Below are positions 27,579 through 36,140 of a stretch of DNA of 64,000 nt, one piece after another (the first letter of the stretch is position 1; each line of letters starts with the position of its first letter). The DNA comes from Streptomyces sp. P3 (GTDB lineage: Bacteria; Actinomycetota; Actinomycetes; Streptomycetales; Streptomycetaceae), in assembly GCF_003032475.1 (NCBI RefSeq), contig NZ_CP028369.1, positions 9,362,001 through 9,426,000 on the forward strand, in the 5' to 3' direction. Made by a program: the position numbers and the translations under genes. Below the pieces are notes generated by a model. It was not told the DNA's origin and ran no database searches. It was given only the letters and a program-made list of their open reading frames with translations.

Positions 27579-29225
27579 TCAGCCGGCGTCCTCGTCCGGC
27601 CCGCACGAACTGCCGCTGGGCGGGAGCGATCCGTACAGCAGGAAGTCGTCGACCTTGCGGTGCACGCACTTCGACGAGCCGTACCCGGTGTGGCCCTCGC
27701 CCTTGTTGTCCAGCACCACGGCCGGGGATCCCAGGCGCTTCGCCGTCTCCACGGTCCAGCGGTACGGCGTGGCCGGGTCGCCGCGTGTGCCGACCAGGAG
27801 GATCTTCGGGGTGCGGAGGTCCTTCACCTCGTCGCGGATGAAGTCGGTGCCCTTGGGGCGGCCGTAGCACAGCAGGACCTCGTTGAGCCGGTACCGGCCG
27901 AAGACCGGTGACGCCTTGTCGTAGGCGGTCCGCAGCCGCTCCAGGTCCGCGGTGATCCGGGCGGCGGTGGGCCGGTCCGGATCGTCCGCGCAGTTGATCG
28001 CCATGAGAGCGGCGGGCAGGTTGTCGAGGGGCACGTCCTCCGCGTCGACCAGGGCGCCGGGGGAGGGATCGGCGCGGCCCGCGGCCCGCGGCGGCACCGG
28101 GACCGGGACCGGCACGGGGAACGGCAGCGGACGGGAGAAGCCCCCGGTCGTGAAACCGAGGACCCCGCTGGGGTCGCCGTTCTCGATCAGCTGGGCCAGC
28201 GCCCGCTCCAGCAGGGGCCACAGCTCCCTGCTGTACAAGCCCTGCCCGAGGGCGCCCACGAGATCCTGTCCGGTGAAGTCGTCGCCGAAGTCGGTCGGCA
28301 GCGGATCCTCGTCGAGCGAGTGGACCAGCCGCACGACCTCCTGGCGTGCCACCCGCGGATCCTGCCCGAAGGGGCAGGCGATGTCCTTCACGCACCAGCC
28401 GACGAAGTCGTCCAGGGCCACCTGCTGGCCCCGGGCGCCCGCTATGCCCTGCTCGGTGAGCGGCTCGGTGAGGGTGTCCACCCCGTCGAGGACCATCCGG
28501 CCCACCTTGTCGGGGAACCGGGCCGCGTACACCGCGCCGAGCCGGCTGCCGTAGGAGAAGCCGAGGTAGTTGAGCTTCCTGTCGCCGAGCGCCTGCCGCA
28601 TGACGTCGAGGTCCTGGGCCGCGTGGACGGTGCCGATGTGCGGCAGGACCGGTCCGGAGTTCTCCGCGCAGTCGGCGGCGGCCTGCTTCAGCCGGCTGAG
28701 GAGCTCCGGCGGATCGGCGAGGGCCGTGTCGTCGTTCAGCGGGGCCAGCCCGCTCTTCTCGCCCTCCCCGCAGCTGACGGGGGAGGAGCGGCCGACGCCG
28801 CGCGGGTCGAGGGTGACCACGTCGTAGCCGTCCGTCAGGTCCATGAACTCCTTGCCGCCGTAGGCGAGTTCGGGGACGCCCGCGCCGCCGGGGCCGCCGA
28901 AGTTGAGCACCACCGAACCGCGTCTTTCGCCCGTGGCCCGGTAGCGGGCCAGCGCGAGGTCGAGCGTGCCCGCCCCGGGACGGGAGTAGTCGAGCGGGAC
29001 GGTCAGCTTGGCGCACTGCAGATCCCTGGGCATGCCCTCGCCCTTGCACGCCGACCAGGCGACCTTCTGACCGGTGAACCGGGACAGGTCGGGACGGTCG
29101 CCGTCGTCGTCCGCGCGGTTCGCGGCGACCGTCGGCAGGCCCGCGCCGCCGAGCAGGGTCAGTGCGGCGGTCGCGGCGAGCGCACAGCTGCGCAGCCCGG
29201 GCCGCGTCGACAGATTGGCCAGCAT
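27579..29225 (-). CDS. secreted tripeptidyl aminopeptidase (S33-type alpha/beta hydrolase)
   Basis: 548-aa extracellular peptidase of the Streptomyces Tap/SlpD/SlpE family, releasing N-terminal tripeptides. The signal peptide is about 35 residues (LRSCALAATAALTLLGGAGLPTVAA). Motifs are NFGGPGGAGVPEL (oxyanion), DPRGVGRSSP, the nucleophile GFSYGSRLGAVYA, acid in LLVGTRGDPATPY and His in NKGEGHTGYG; CVHRKVDDFLLYG is typical of the C-terminus. A Pro-Val repeat of about 12 residues interrupts the lid region. ATG 29225 has GGAGG upstream. It is divergent from the chaplin gene. Confidence 0.9.
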   Translation of the reverse strand: MLANLSTRPGLRSCALAATAALTLLGGAGLPTVAANRADDDGDRPDLSRFTGQKVAWSACKGEGMPRDLQCAKLTVPLDYSRPGAGTLDLALARYRATGERRGSVVLNFGGPGGAGVPELAYGGKEFMDLTDGYDVVTLDPRGVGRSSPVSCGEGEKSGLAPLNDDTALADPPELLSRLKQAAADCAENSGPVLPHIGTVHAAQDLDVMRQALGDRKLNYLGFSYGSRLGAVYAARFPDKVGRMVLDGVDTLTEPLTEQGIAGARGQQVALDDFVGWCVKDIACPFGQDPRVARQEVVRLVHSLDEDPLPTDFGDDFTGQDLVGALGQGLYSRELWPLLERALAQLIENGDPSGVLGFTTGGFSRPLPFPVPVPVPVPPRAAGRADPSPGALVDAEDVPLDNLPAALMAINCADDPDRPTAARITADLERLRTAYDKASPVFGRYRLNEVLLCYGRPKGTDFIRDEVKDLRTPKILLVGTRGDPATPYRWTVETAKRLGSPAVVLDNKGEGHTGYGSSKCVHRKVDDFLLYGSLPPSGSSCGPDEDAG

Positions 29226-29385
29226 CAGTGCCTCCAGGGACGCCCGCAGCGGTCCGGGAACGGCGCCCTCGCTCACGATAAGCGGCAGGTGGACCCGCCG
29301 CCTCCGGGCGGCGAAGGGGGCCCCGGGCGCAGCCCGCCGCGAGCGCGACGGGGGTGACACCCAATGGGGTGAAAGGGTGTTAAGG

Positions 29386-29413
29386 CATAACTCGGACGCT
29401 TCGCCGGCGTTCT
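29386..29413 (+). promoter_or_regulatory. BldN-like promoter of the chaplin gene
   Basis: CATAAC (29386-29391) and CGTTCT (29408-29413) are separated by exactly 16 bp, close to the sigma-BldN consensus I recall (CGTAAC-N16-CGTTGA), which drives chaplin and rodlin genes. It lies 50 bp before the chaplin ATG. Confidence 0.5.
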
Positions 29414-29462
29414 ATCGGGTGCGGGCGACTGCCCGCGATTCAAGTCTGGAAGGCAGGGACCC

Positions 29463-30251
29463 ATGAAGCGGGTTACCCGAACCGGTGTGATGGCCGTCGC
29501 CGTGGTCTCCGGCGCGATGGCTGTGACACTGCCCGCACACGCCGACTCCGCGGCGAACGGCGCCGCGGCCGGCTCGCCGGGGCTGATCTCCGGCAACGGG
29601 GTGCAGCTGCCGGTACACCTCCCGGTGAACCTGTGCGGGAACACGGTCGACGTGGTGGGGGTGCTGAACCCCGCCGCGGGCAACACCTGTGCCGAGGCCG
29701 GCAAGGGCGGAGGCGACGCCGCCGGCGGTCACGGCGGTCACGGCGGGCAGGGTGCGCGCGGCGAGCACGGCGAGCACGGCGGTCACGGCGGTCACGGCGA
29801 GCATGGCGGTCACGGCGGTCACGGAGCGTCCGCCGGCGGCGGGGCCATCGCGCAGGGCGACATGGAGGGCTCGCCGGGCGTCGTCTCCGGCAACGGCCTG
29901 CAGTTGCCGGTGCAGCTCCCGGTGAACGTCAGCGGCAACAGCGTCAACGTCGTCGGCATCGGCGACCCGGCGTTCGGCAACCGGTCCGTGAACACCTCCG
30001 GCGAGAAGCCCGGGCGGCCCGCGCACCAGCCGCCGTCCCGGCACACCCCGCCCGCGCAGCCCGAGCACCAAGGGCCGAAGGCCGGTCCTGCGGCGCCGTC
30101 CGTCGAGCCCGGGACCAGGGGCCCTGAGGCCCTGTCGTCGCTGGCCCACACGGGCGCCGACGCCACGCTGACCGCGCTGGCGGGCAGTACGGTCATGCTG
30201 CTCGGCGGAGCGCTGCTGTACCGCAGGTTCCGCCCCGGAACGGAGCGCTGA
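29463..30251 (+). CDS. long chaplin with sortase signal
   Basis: 262-aa cell-surface amyloid-forming chaplin of the long (ChpA-C) type, which coats aerial hyphae. A signal peptide ends near residue 27 (LPAHADS). Chaplin domain 1 (about 37-78) has Cys58 and Cys76; domain 2 (about 136-178) lacks both cysteines. Between them lies a Gly/His-rich stretch (about 83-121) of GGH and GEH units. A Pro-rich spacer leads to the LAHTG motif (227-231), a membrane segment and an RRFR tail, fitting class E sortase anchoring. GGAAGGCAGGGACCC precedes the ATG. Confidence 0.92.
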   Translation: MKRVTRTGVMAVAVVSGAMAVTLPAHADSAANGAAAGSPGLISGNGVQLPVHLPVNLCGNTVDVVGVLNPAAGNTCAEAGKGGGDAAGGHGGHGGQGARGEHGEHGGHGGHGEHGGHGGHGASAGGGAIAQGDMEGSPGVVSGNGLQLPVQLPVNVSGNSVNVVGIGDPAFGNRSVNTSGEKPGRPAHQPPSRHTPPAQPEHQGPKAGPAAPSVEPGTRGPEALSSLAHTGADATLTALAGSTVMLLGGALLYRRFRPGTER

Positions 30252-30479
30252 GCGGCGCCTTCGGACCCACGGACCACGGGCCCCGGCAGGCCAGGGGCCG
30301 GTGGCCGCCGCTCGGCGGCGTTCCCGGCCCCGGCGCTGTCGGCGGTCGCGCGCCCGGCGTTGCGGGGCCCGGCCCTCCCGCTCCCGGCTCTCCCGGCCTT
30401 CCCCGCCGCTTCCCGCACCGGCCGTCCGCGCGGCCGTAATCGCCTTGTGCGGGGCCAGCCGGGGTGTTGGGGTGGGCGC

Positions 30480-31256
30480 ATGGATCACGCCGCGGTACTC
30501 GCCCTGTACGACCGGGACATGCGCGAAGGCGCACGTCCCGAGAGCCCCGACGCGCGGGTCGAACGGACCGGGAACGTGGTGCGGCACGTCGGCGGGGACG
30601 GTGGCTGGAACGGCGTCGTCTGGTCGGACCTGGACGACGCCGGCGTCGACGCGGCCGTCGCGGAACAGGTCGCCTTCTTCACGGGGCTCGGCCGCGAGTT
30701 CGAGTGGAAGCTGCACGGGCACGACCGTCCGGGCGATCTCGCACAGCGGCTCGGATCGGCCGGGTTCACGTCCGAGCCGGAGGAGACCCTGCTGATCGCC
30801 GAGACGGGCGAGCAGCTCGGCGACGTCCGGCCGCCCGACGGCGTCCGCGTCGTGCCGGTCACCGACCGGGCGGGCGTCGAGCTCATGGTCGAGGCCCACG
30901 AGAAGGCCTTCGGCCGGGACGGCTCCCGCCTGCGGGACCTGTTGCTGGCCCGCCTCGCCACCGCCCCGGACACCCTCGTCGCCGTCGTCGCGCTGGCCGG
31001 GGAGACACCGGTGAGCTCGGCGCGGATGGAGCTGATCGAGGGGGCCGCCTTCGCCGGGCTGTGGGGCGGCGGCACGGTCGACGGCTGGCGCGGCCGCGGC
31101 GTCTACCGCGCGCTGATCGCCCATCGCGCCCGTATCGCCGCCGACCGCGGCTACCGCTACCTCCAGGTCGACGCCTCCGACCAGAGCCGCCCCATCCTCG
31201 AACGCCTCGGCTTCATGGCGCTCACCACGACGACGCCGTACGTGTACGCGCCGTGA
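30480..31256 (+). CDS. GNAT-family N-acetyltransferase
   Basis: 258-aa acetyltransferase-like protein. The C-terminal half (about 120-258) carries the GNAT fold: SARMELIEGAAFAGLWGGGTVDGWRGRGVYRALI, where WRGRGVYRAL is the acetyl-CoA-binding motif A, and VDASDQSRPILERLGF is motif B. The N-terminal 110 residues look like a second, degenerate GNAT domain. ATG at 30480. Substrate unknown. The region between the chaplin gene and this start (30252-30479) has no gene. Confidence 0.85.
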   Translation: MDHAAVLALYDRDMREGARPESPDARVERTGNVVRHVGGDGGWNGVVWSDLDDAGVDAAVAEQVAFFTGLGREFEWKLHGHDRPGDLAQRLGSAGFTSEPEETLLIAETGEQLGDVRPPDGVRVVPVTDRAGVELMVEAHEKAFGRDGSRLRDLLLARLATAPDTLVAVVALAGETPVSSARMELIEGAAFAGLWGGGTVDGWRGRGVYRALIAHRARIAADRGYRYLQVDASDQSRPILERLGFMALTTTTPYVYAP

Positions 31257-31303
31257 GACGGCCGGTCCGGTCCGCCCCCTGCGGACCGGACCGGCCGTCT
31301 CAC
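31253..31303. terminator. perfect 23-bp hairpin, bidirectional terminator
   Basis: A 23-bp perfect inverted repeat (arms 31253-31275 and 31281-31303, beginning GTGAGACGGCC) with a 5-nt loop. The left arm begins at the stop codon of the acetyltransferase gene, and the right arm ends 16 bp before the stop of the convergent SPW gene. No U-tract follows, but stem stability is very high. It should end transcripts from both sides. Confidence 0.8.
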
Positions 31304-31319
31304 GGGCGGGCAGCCGTCC

Positions 31320-31760
31320 CTACGGCTTCGGTGCGCTCTTCGCCGCCGTGGCGGTGCACAGCAGCCCCAGGACCAGCGCCAGGGCGCCGATGATGATGTT
31401 GTTCACCGCGACACCGGCGTCCGGGCTTTCGCCGACGACCCATGGCGCGATGATCATCCAGATGCCGGCCGCGCACATGGCCCAGCTCAGGCCGTACATG
31501 CGGGCGGGAGCCGCGGTGAACCCGAGCCCCAGCAGGGCGATGGCGATGCCCACGATCAGGTTGTGGGTCATGAGCGCGGGCTGGCTGACGGTGTAGTGGA
31601 GGATCCACGGGGACACGGCGCAGTACAGACCGAGCAGGAACACCGGTCCGTCCACGAGTGCCACATCACGACCACCGAGCATGCGCGCGTACCGCGCCTG
31701 CATCTCGGAAACGTCGGGGTGCGTCGACATGTCACCTCTGGTGGGCGAGACGTTGGCCAT
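31320..31760 (-). CDS. SPW-repeat membrane protein
   Basis: 146-aa integral membrane protein with two SPW repeats. The first holds SPWILHY after a helix (VFLLGLYCAV), the second APWVVG after AMCAAGIWMII. Four transmembrane helices are visible at about 40-55, 65-83, 88-107 and 119-138. AAGGAG precedes the ATG at 31760. The role of SPW proteins is unknown; the family is common in actinobacteria. It is divergent from the MerR-B12 regulator. Confidence 0.88.
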   Translation of the reverse strand: MANVSPTRGDMSTHPDVSEMQARYARMLGGRDVALVDGPVFLLGLYCAVSPWILHYTVSQPALMTHNLIVGIAIALLGLGFTAAPARMYGLSWAMCAAGIWMIIAPWVVGESPDAGVAVNNIIIGALALVLGLLCTATAAKSAPKP

Positions 31761-31899
31761 GGTTCGTCTCCTTCGACTTTCCGGCCTGACCGCTTCGCTG
31801 CGGTGTGCGGTAAGTGCCGCGCATGTTCATTCTGCTCTTATTTGCTCCTTATGTGTAGAGGTCGGAGAGGGCGGAGCGGCGGTCTCGTATCGTCGGTCC

Positions 31900-32982
31900 A
31901 TGAGTGAGATCCCGAGCCCGGACGAAGCCGGACTGACGACCGGGGCGCTGGCCCGTCGGCTGGGCGTGGCGCCCACCACCCTGCGCTCCTGGGACCGGCG
32001 GTACGGCATCGGGCCCGTCGTCCGCGACGACGGGCGGCACCGGCGCTGGCGGCCCGGTGACGTGGCCGTACTGGAGGCGATGTGCCGGCTCACCGCCTCC
32101 GGCGTGCCCCCGGCGGACGCGGCGCGGGCGGCGAGGGAGGCGATCCGCGGGAGCCTCGCGAGCGCGGCGGAGCCGGATCCGCCGGGCCCGGACACGGGCG
32201 GCGGCCCGGCGCACACCCGCTCGGCGGACGCGGACCCGGCGGACGCGGGACCGGTGGGCGCCCTGGGCCGGGACCGCACCGCGGGCGGGGGCCGGGGGCC
32301 GGCGCGTCCGCAGGACGCTCTCCTGCTCGGCGTGGACGTACGCCAGGAGTGCCGGGGGCTGGCCCGCGCCGCCGTACGGCTCGACGCGCCGGGCGTGGCG
32401 GAGCTCCTGGACGCGGCCGTCGAACGGCACGGACTGATCGTCGCCTGGCAGGAGGTGATGGTCCCGACGCTGCACGCCGTGGGCCGCAAGTGGGTCTCCT
32501 CCGGCGACCGATACGTCGAAGTGGAGCACCTGCTCTCCTGGCACGTCTCCACCGCGCTGCGCCGCGCCACGCGGGCCGCGGCACCGCGGGAGGCGGCGGG
32601 CCGGCCGGGACCCGTGCTGCTGGCCTGCGTGCCCGGCGAACAGCACAGTCTGCCGCTGGAGGCGCTCGACGCCGCTCTCGGCCAACTGGGGGTGCCCACC
32701 CGCATGTTCGGGGCGGCCGTGCCCGCCGAGGCGCTGGACTCGGCGGTCCGGCGGCTGGGTCCGGTCGCCGTCGTCCTGTGGGCCCAGGCGCGCTCCACCG
32801 CGAGTCTTCCGCTCGCCCGGCACATCGCGCAGACCCGGTGGGGCGTCGCCGGCGCCCGGCGCGCCCCCGTGGTGGTGCTCGGCGGCGCCGGCTGGACCGG
32901 ACGCCCCGCGCCGGGCCTGCACCGGCCGGCCGGGCTGGCCGAGGCCCTGACGCTGCTGGCCGGGGTGTACGACACCGCCTGA
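31900..32982 (+). CDS. MerR-family regulator with B12-binding domain (LitR/CarH-like)
   Basis: 360-aa regulator. A MerR DNA-binding domain (about 10-80) has LTTGALARRLGVAPTTLRSWDRRYGIG. After a Gly/Pro/Asp-rich linker (about 90-145) comes a four-helix cap with WQEVMVPTLHAVGRKW and EVEHLLSWH (Trp198, Glu209-His210), then a cobalamin-binding fold with PGEQHSLPLEAL (His249). LitR/CarH proteins use adenosylcobalamin as a light sensor and repress in the dark. The Trp-to-EH spacing is 10 rather than the usual 9 residues. A convergent photolyase gene supports a light role. Confidence 0.82.
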   Translation: MSEIPSPDEAGLTTGALARRLGVAPTTLRSWDRRYGIGPVVRDDGRHRRWRPGDVAVLEAMCRLTASGVPPADAARAAREAIRGSLASAAEPDPPGPDTGGGPAHTRSADADPADAGPVGALGRDRTAGGGRGPARPQDALLLGVDVRQECRGLARAAVRLDAPGVAELLDAAVERHGLIVAWQEVMVPTLHAVGRKWVSSGDRYVEVEHLLSWHVSTALRRATRAAAPREAAGRPGPVLLACVPGEQHSLPLEALDAALGQLGVPTRMFGAAVPAEALDSAVRRLGPVAVVLWAQARSTASLPLARHIAQTRWGVAGARRAPVVVLGGAGWTGRPAPGLHRPAGLAEALTLLAGVYDTA

Positions 32983-33008
32983 GCGCGAGCGTCGCGGCCG
33001 AACCCCGT

Positions 33009-34382
33009 TCAGCGGCGTTCCCGGGCTCGCCGGAAGCGGTCGAGGCCCGCGGAGAGCCCGACGATCGGGTCCGGGTAGTCGAGCGCGGCCCGGTCCGGTC
33101 CGGGGAGCCTCCACGGTTCGTGGATCGCGGGGGCCGCCACGTTCCGCAGTTCCGGCAGCCAGCGCCGCACGTACGCGCCGTCGGGGTCGTAACGCTTCGC
33201 CTGGGTGACCGGGTTGAGGACCCGGTTGGGGCGCGAGTCGGTGCCGGTGCCCGCCATCCACTGCCAGTTGAGCTGGTTGTCGGCCACGTCCCCGTCGACC
33301 AGCAGGTCCAGGAAGTGCCGGGCGCCGACGCGCCAGTCCACGTAGAGGGTCTTGGTGAGGAAGCTCGCGGTCAGCAGCCGGCCGCGGTTGTGCATCCAGC
33401 CCTCGTGCCGCAGCTGCCGCATCGCGGCGTCGACGATCGGGTAGCCGGTGCGGCCCGCCCGCCACGCCTCGACGTCCTCGCGCGCGGAGCGCTCCGAGCG
33501 CCAGCGGTCGTGCTTGGTGCGGTAGTCGGCGTGCGCCGCGCCGGGCCGGGCCGCCAGCACCTGACGGTGGAAGTCGCGCCAGGCGAGCTGCCGCACGAAG
33601 GCCTCGCCGCCCGGGCCGCCCGCCCGTCGCGCACGGTGCACGAGTTCCGCCGGGGACAGCGTGCCGAAGTGCAGGTGGGGGGAGAGCCGTGAGGTGGCGT
33701 CGCCGGCCAGGTCGTCGTGCCGGTCCTCGTAGGCGGCGATGCCGGAGCGCAGCCAGGAGGCGAACCGTCGGCGTCCCTGTGTCTCGCCGCCCTCCGCCAG
33801 CGCCGGCGACAGTCCCGACAGATCACCTCGGGAGGGAAGCTCCTGCGAACCGACGCCGTCCGGGACCCGGACGGGGCCGGGCGCGCGCAGCGGGGTCCGC
33901 AGCCGCTGCTGGGACCAGTGCCGGAAGTACGGCGTGAAGACCGCGAAGTGGTCCGAGGAGGACGGGACCACCGCTCCGGGACCGACCGCCGTCGTCACCG
34001 CGTCGTGCACGTGCAGGCGCACGCCCTGTGCCTCCAGCGCCGCCCGCAGCCGTTCCTCGCGGCGCCGCGCGTACGCGCTCACGTCGGCGGCCAGATGGAC
34101 CTCGTCGGCGTCCGCCTCCACGGCCGCCCCGCACACCTCGTCCACCAGGTCGCCGGAGCGCAGGACGAGCCGGCCGCCCCGCTCGCGCAGCCCGGCGTCG
34201 AGGTCGCGCAGGCTGTCCGCGAGGAAGGCCAGCCGGTTCGGCGCCGCGAACCCGGCGGCGTCCACGGCCCGGTCGCGCACGAACAGCGGCACCACCTGCC
34301 GTGATCCGTCGAGGGCCGCGCGCAGCGGCGGATGGTCGTGCAGGCGCAGGTCGGCGGTGAACAGGACGACCGAGACGTTCAT
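33009..34382 (-). CDS. phr: deoxyribodipyrimidine photolyase
   Basis: 457-aa cryptochrome/photolyase-family enzyme that repairs UV pyrimidine dimers using FADH- and light. The N-terminal antenna domain (about 1-130) starts VSVVLFTADLRLHDHPPL. The FAD/DNA-binding domain includes LSPHLHFGTLSPAELV, FVRQLAWRDFHRQVL, GRTGYPIVDAAMRQL, GWMHNRGRLLTASFLTK and DNQLNWQWMAGTGTDSRP, all typical of class I enzymes. ATG 34382 chosen; the frame is open a little further upstream. It follows the SDR-DUF2867 gene on the same strand with a gap of about 110 bp, so the two may be co-transcribed. Confidence 0.93.
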   Translation of the reverse strand: MNVSVVLFTADLRLHDHPPLRAALDGSRQVVPLFVRDRAVDAAGFAAPNRLAFLADSLRDLDAGLRERGGRLVLRSGDLVDEVCGAAVEADADEVHLAADVSAYARRREERLRAALEAQGVRLHVHDAVTTAVGPGAVVPSSSDHFAVFTPYFRHWSQQRLRTPLRAPGPVRVPDGVGSQELPSRGDLSGLSPALAEGGETQGRRRFASWLRSGIAAYEDRHDDLAGDATSRLSPHLHFGTLSPAELVHRARRAGGPGGEAFVRQLAWRDFHRQVLAARPGAAHADYRTKHDRWRSERSAREDVEAWRAGRTGYPIVDAAMRQLRHEGWMHNRGRLLTASFLTKTLYVDWRVGARHFLDLLVDGDVADNQLNWQWMAGTGTDSRPNRVLNPVTQAKRYDPDGAYVRRWLPELRNVAAPAIHEPWRLPGPDRAALDYPDPIVGLSAGLDRFRRARERR

Positions 34383-34491
34383 GATCGGGCTCCGGGGCGA
34401 CAAAGGGCGGACGAAGAACTGCTTCCGGGCGGCGGGGCGCGGCGGACGCACCAGCCCCGCCGGAAGATCGCGGGGGATCGCGCACGCCGGG

Positions 34492-36015
34492 TCAGCGCAC
34501 GGACGAGGGCTCCGGGGCCCGCGCGCCCGCCTCGGCCGCCCGGGCGATGTTGCGGGCCATGCCGCCGAAGACGACCGTGTGGAAGGGCGCCACGCTCCAC
34601 CAGTAGGCGTGGCCGAGGAGCCCGTGCGGATGGAACAGGGCGCGCTGGCGGAACCGGGTCCGGCCCTCGGGGTCCGTCCGCGCGCACAGCTCCAGCCAGG
34701 CCCGGCCCGGCAGCCGCATCTCCGCCCGCAGCCGCAACAGCCGTCCGGGCTCGATCTCCTCGACCCGCCAGAAGTCCAGCGAGTCGCCCACCCGCAGCCG
34801 GGCGGCGTCCCGGCGGCCGCGGCGCAGCCCCACCCCGCCGACCAGCCGGTCGAGCCCGCCGCGGACGGCCCAGGCGAGCGGGAACGAGTACCAGCCGTTC
34901 TCGCCGCCGATGCCCTCGATCACCCGCCACAGGGCGGCGCACGGCGCGTCGACGGCGAGTTCCCGGTCGTCGGTGTACAGGCTGCCGCCGGCCCAGCCGG
35001 GGTCGGTGGGCAGCGGATCGCTGGGCGCGCCGGGCACCGACGCGGACGACCACCGGGTGGCGACCTGCGCGTCGCGGACCTTGCGCAGCGCGAGCCGGAC
35101 CGCCTCGTCGAACCCGACCGGATGCCCCGGCGGGTCGGGCACGTACCGGGCGATGTCGTGCTCGTGGCAGACCACCTCGTGCCGCAGCGACTCGGTGAGC
35201 GGCCGGGCGATCGACGCGGGCACGGGCGTCACCAGGCCGACCCAGTGGCTGGACAGGCCGGGGGTGAGCATCGGAACGGACACGATGAGGCGGCGCGGCA
35301 GGTCGGCGACCGCGGCGTAGCGGAGCATCATCTCGCGGTACGTCAGCACGTCCGGGCCGCCGATGTCGAAGGCCCGGCTGACGTCGTCCGGCATGGTGGC
35401 GCTGCCGACGAGCGCGCGCAGCACGTCGCGCACCGCGACGGGCTGGATGCGGGTGTGCACCCAGCTCGGGGTGATCATCACCGGCAGGCGCTCGGTCAGA
35501 TAGCGCAGCATCTCGAAGGAGGCCGAGCCGGAGCCGATGACGACCGCCGCCTGCAGCACCGTCGTCGGCGTCCCCGAGGCCAGCAGGATGCGGCCCACCT
35601 CGGCACGCGAGCGCAGATGCGGCGAGAGCTCCCGCTCGGGCACGCCGGCCGGGGTGAGACCGCCGAGGTAGACGACGCGACGGACGCCGGCGACCCGGGC
35701 CCGTTCGCCGAAGATCCGCGCCGCGCGGCGATCGGTCTCCTCGAAGTCGTCGCCGGTGCCCAGGGCGTGGACCAGGTAGTAGGCGACGTCCACGCCCCGC
35801 ATCGCCGCCGCGACCGACGCGGCGTCCGTGACGTCGCCGCGCACGGTCTCGACGTCGCCCGCCCAGGTGTGGTCGCGCAGCCGGTCGGGGGAGCGGGCCA
35901 GACAGCGCACCCGGTGCCCGGCCGCGAGCAGCTCCGGAACCAGCCGCCCGCCGATGTATCCGGTCGCGCCGGTCACCAGGCTCAGCGGTCCCGTGCGGTC
36001 GCCCTGTGCGCTCAT
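34492..36015 (-). CDS. SDR-family NAD(P)-binding protein fused to DUF2867
   Basis: 507-aa two-domain protein. An atypical short-chain dehydrogenase/epimerase domain (about 10-300) has LVTGATGYIGGRLVPELLAAGH and DVAYYLVHALG. A DUF2867 domain (about 350-490) of START-like character has NGWYSFPLAWAVRGGLDRLVGG, DFWRVEEIEPGRLLRL and HPHGLLGHAYWW. Such fusions recur near photolyase genes and light-dependent MerR-B12 regulators. The reaction is unknown. It is divergent from the MarR gene, which likely controls it. Confidence 0.85.
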   Translation of the reverse strand: MSAQGDRTGPLSLVTGATGYIGGRLVPELLAAGHRVRCLARSPDRLRDHTWAGDVETVRGDVTDAASVAAAMRGVDVAYYLVHALGTGDDFEETDRRAARIFGERARVAGVRRVVYLGGLTPAGVPERELSPHLRSRAEVGRILLASGTPTTVLQAAVVIGSGSASFEMLRYLTERLPVMITPSWVHTRIQPVAVRDVLRALVGSATMPDDVSRAFDIGGPDVLTYREMMLRYAAVADLPRRLIVSVPMLTPGLSSHWVGLVTPVPASIARPLTESLRHEVVCHEHDIARYVPDPPGHPVGFDEAVRLALRKVRDAQVATRWSSASVPGAPSDPLPTDPGWAGGSLYTDDRELAVDAPCAALWRVIEGIGGENGWYSFPLAWAVRGGLDRLVGGVGLRRGRRDAARLRVGDSLDFWRVEEIEPGRLLRLRAEMRLPGRAWLELCARTDPEGRTRFRQRALFHPHGLLGHAYWWSVAPFHTVVFGGMARNIARAAEAGARAPEPSSVR

Positions 36016-36140
36016 GAGTCCTCGGTCCTCCGCCTCGACGGCCCCCTGTTGATCGCTTCCACGCCGAGTGCCGTCATGGATGCGGGGACGCCGGTTTGTG
36101 CGCACGATCGAGTGACGAGGCGGCCGACTACGCTGATCGC

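Noticed and set aside
31800..31899. LitR/CarH operator in the AT-rich stretch before the MerR-B12 gene
   Set aside because: The stretch is promoter-like, but I could not find a convincing TGTA/TACA dyad.
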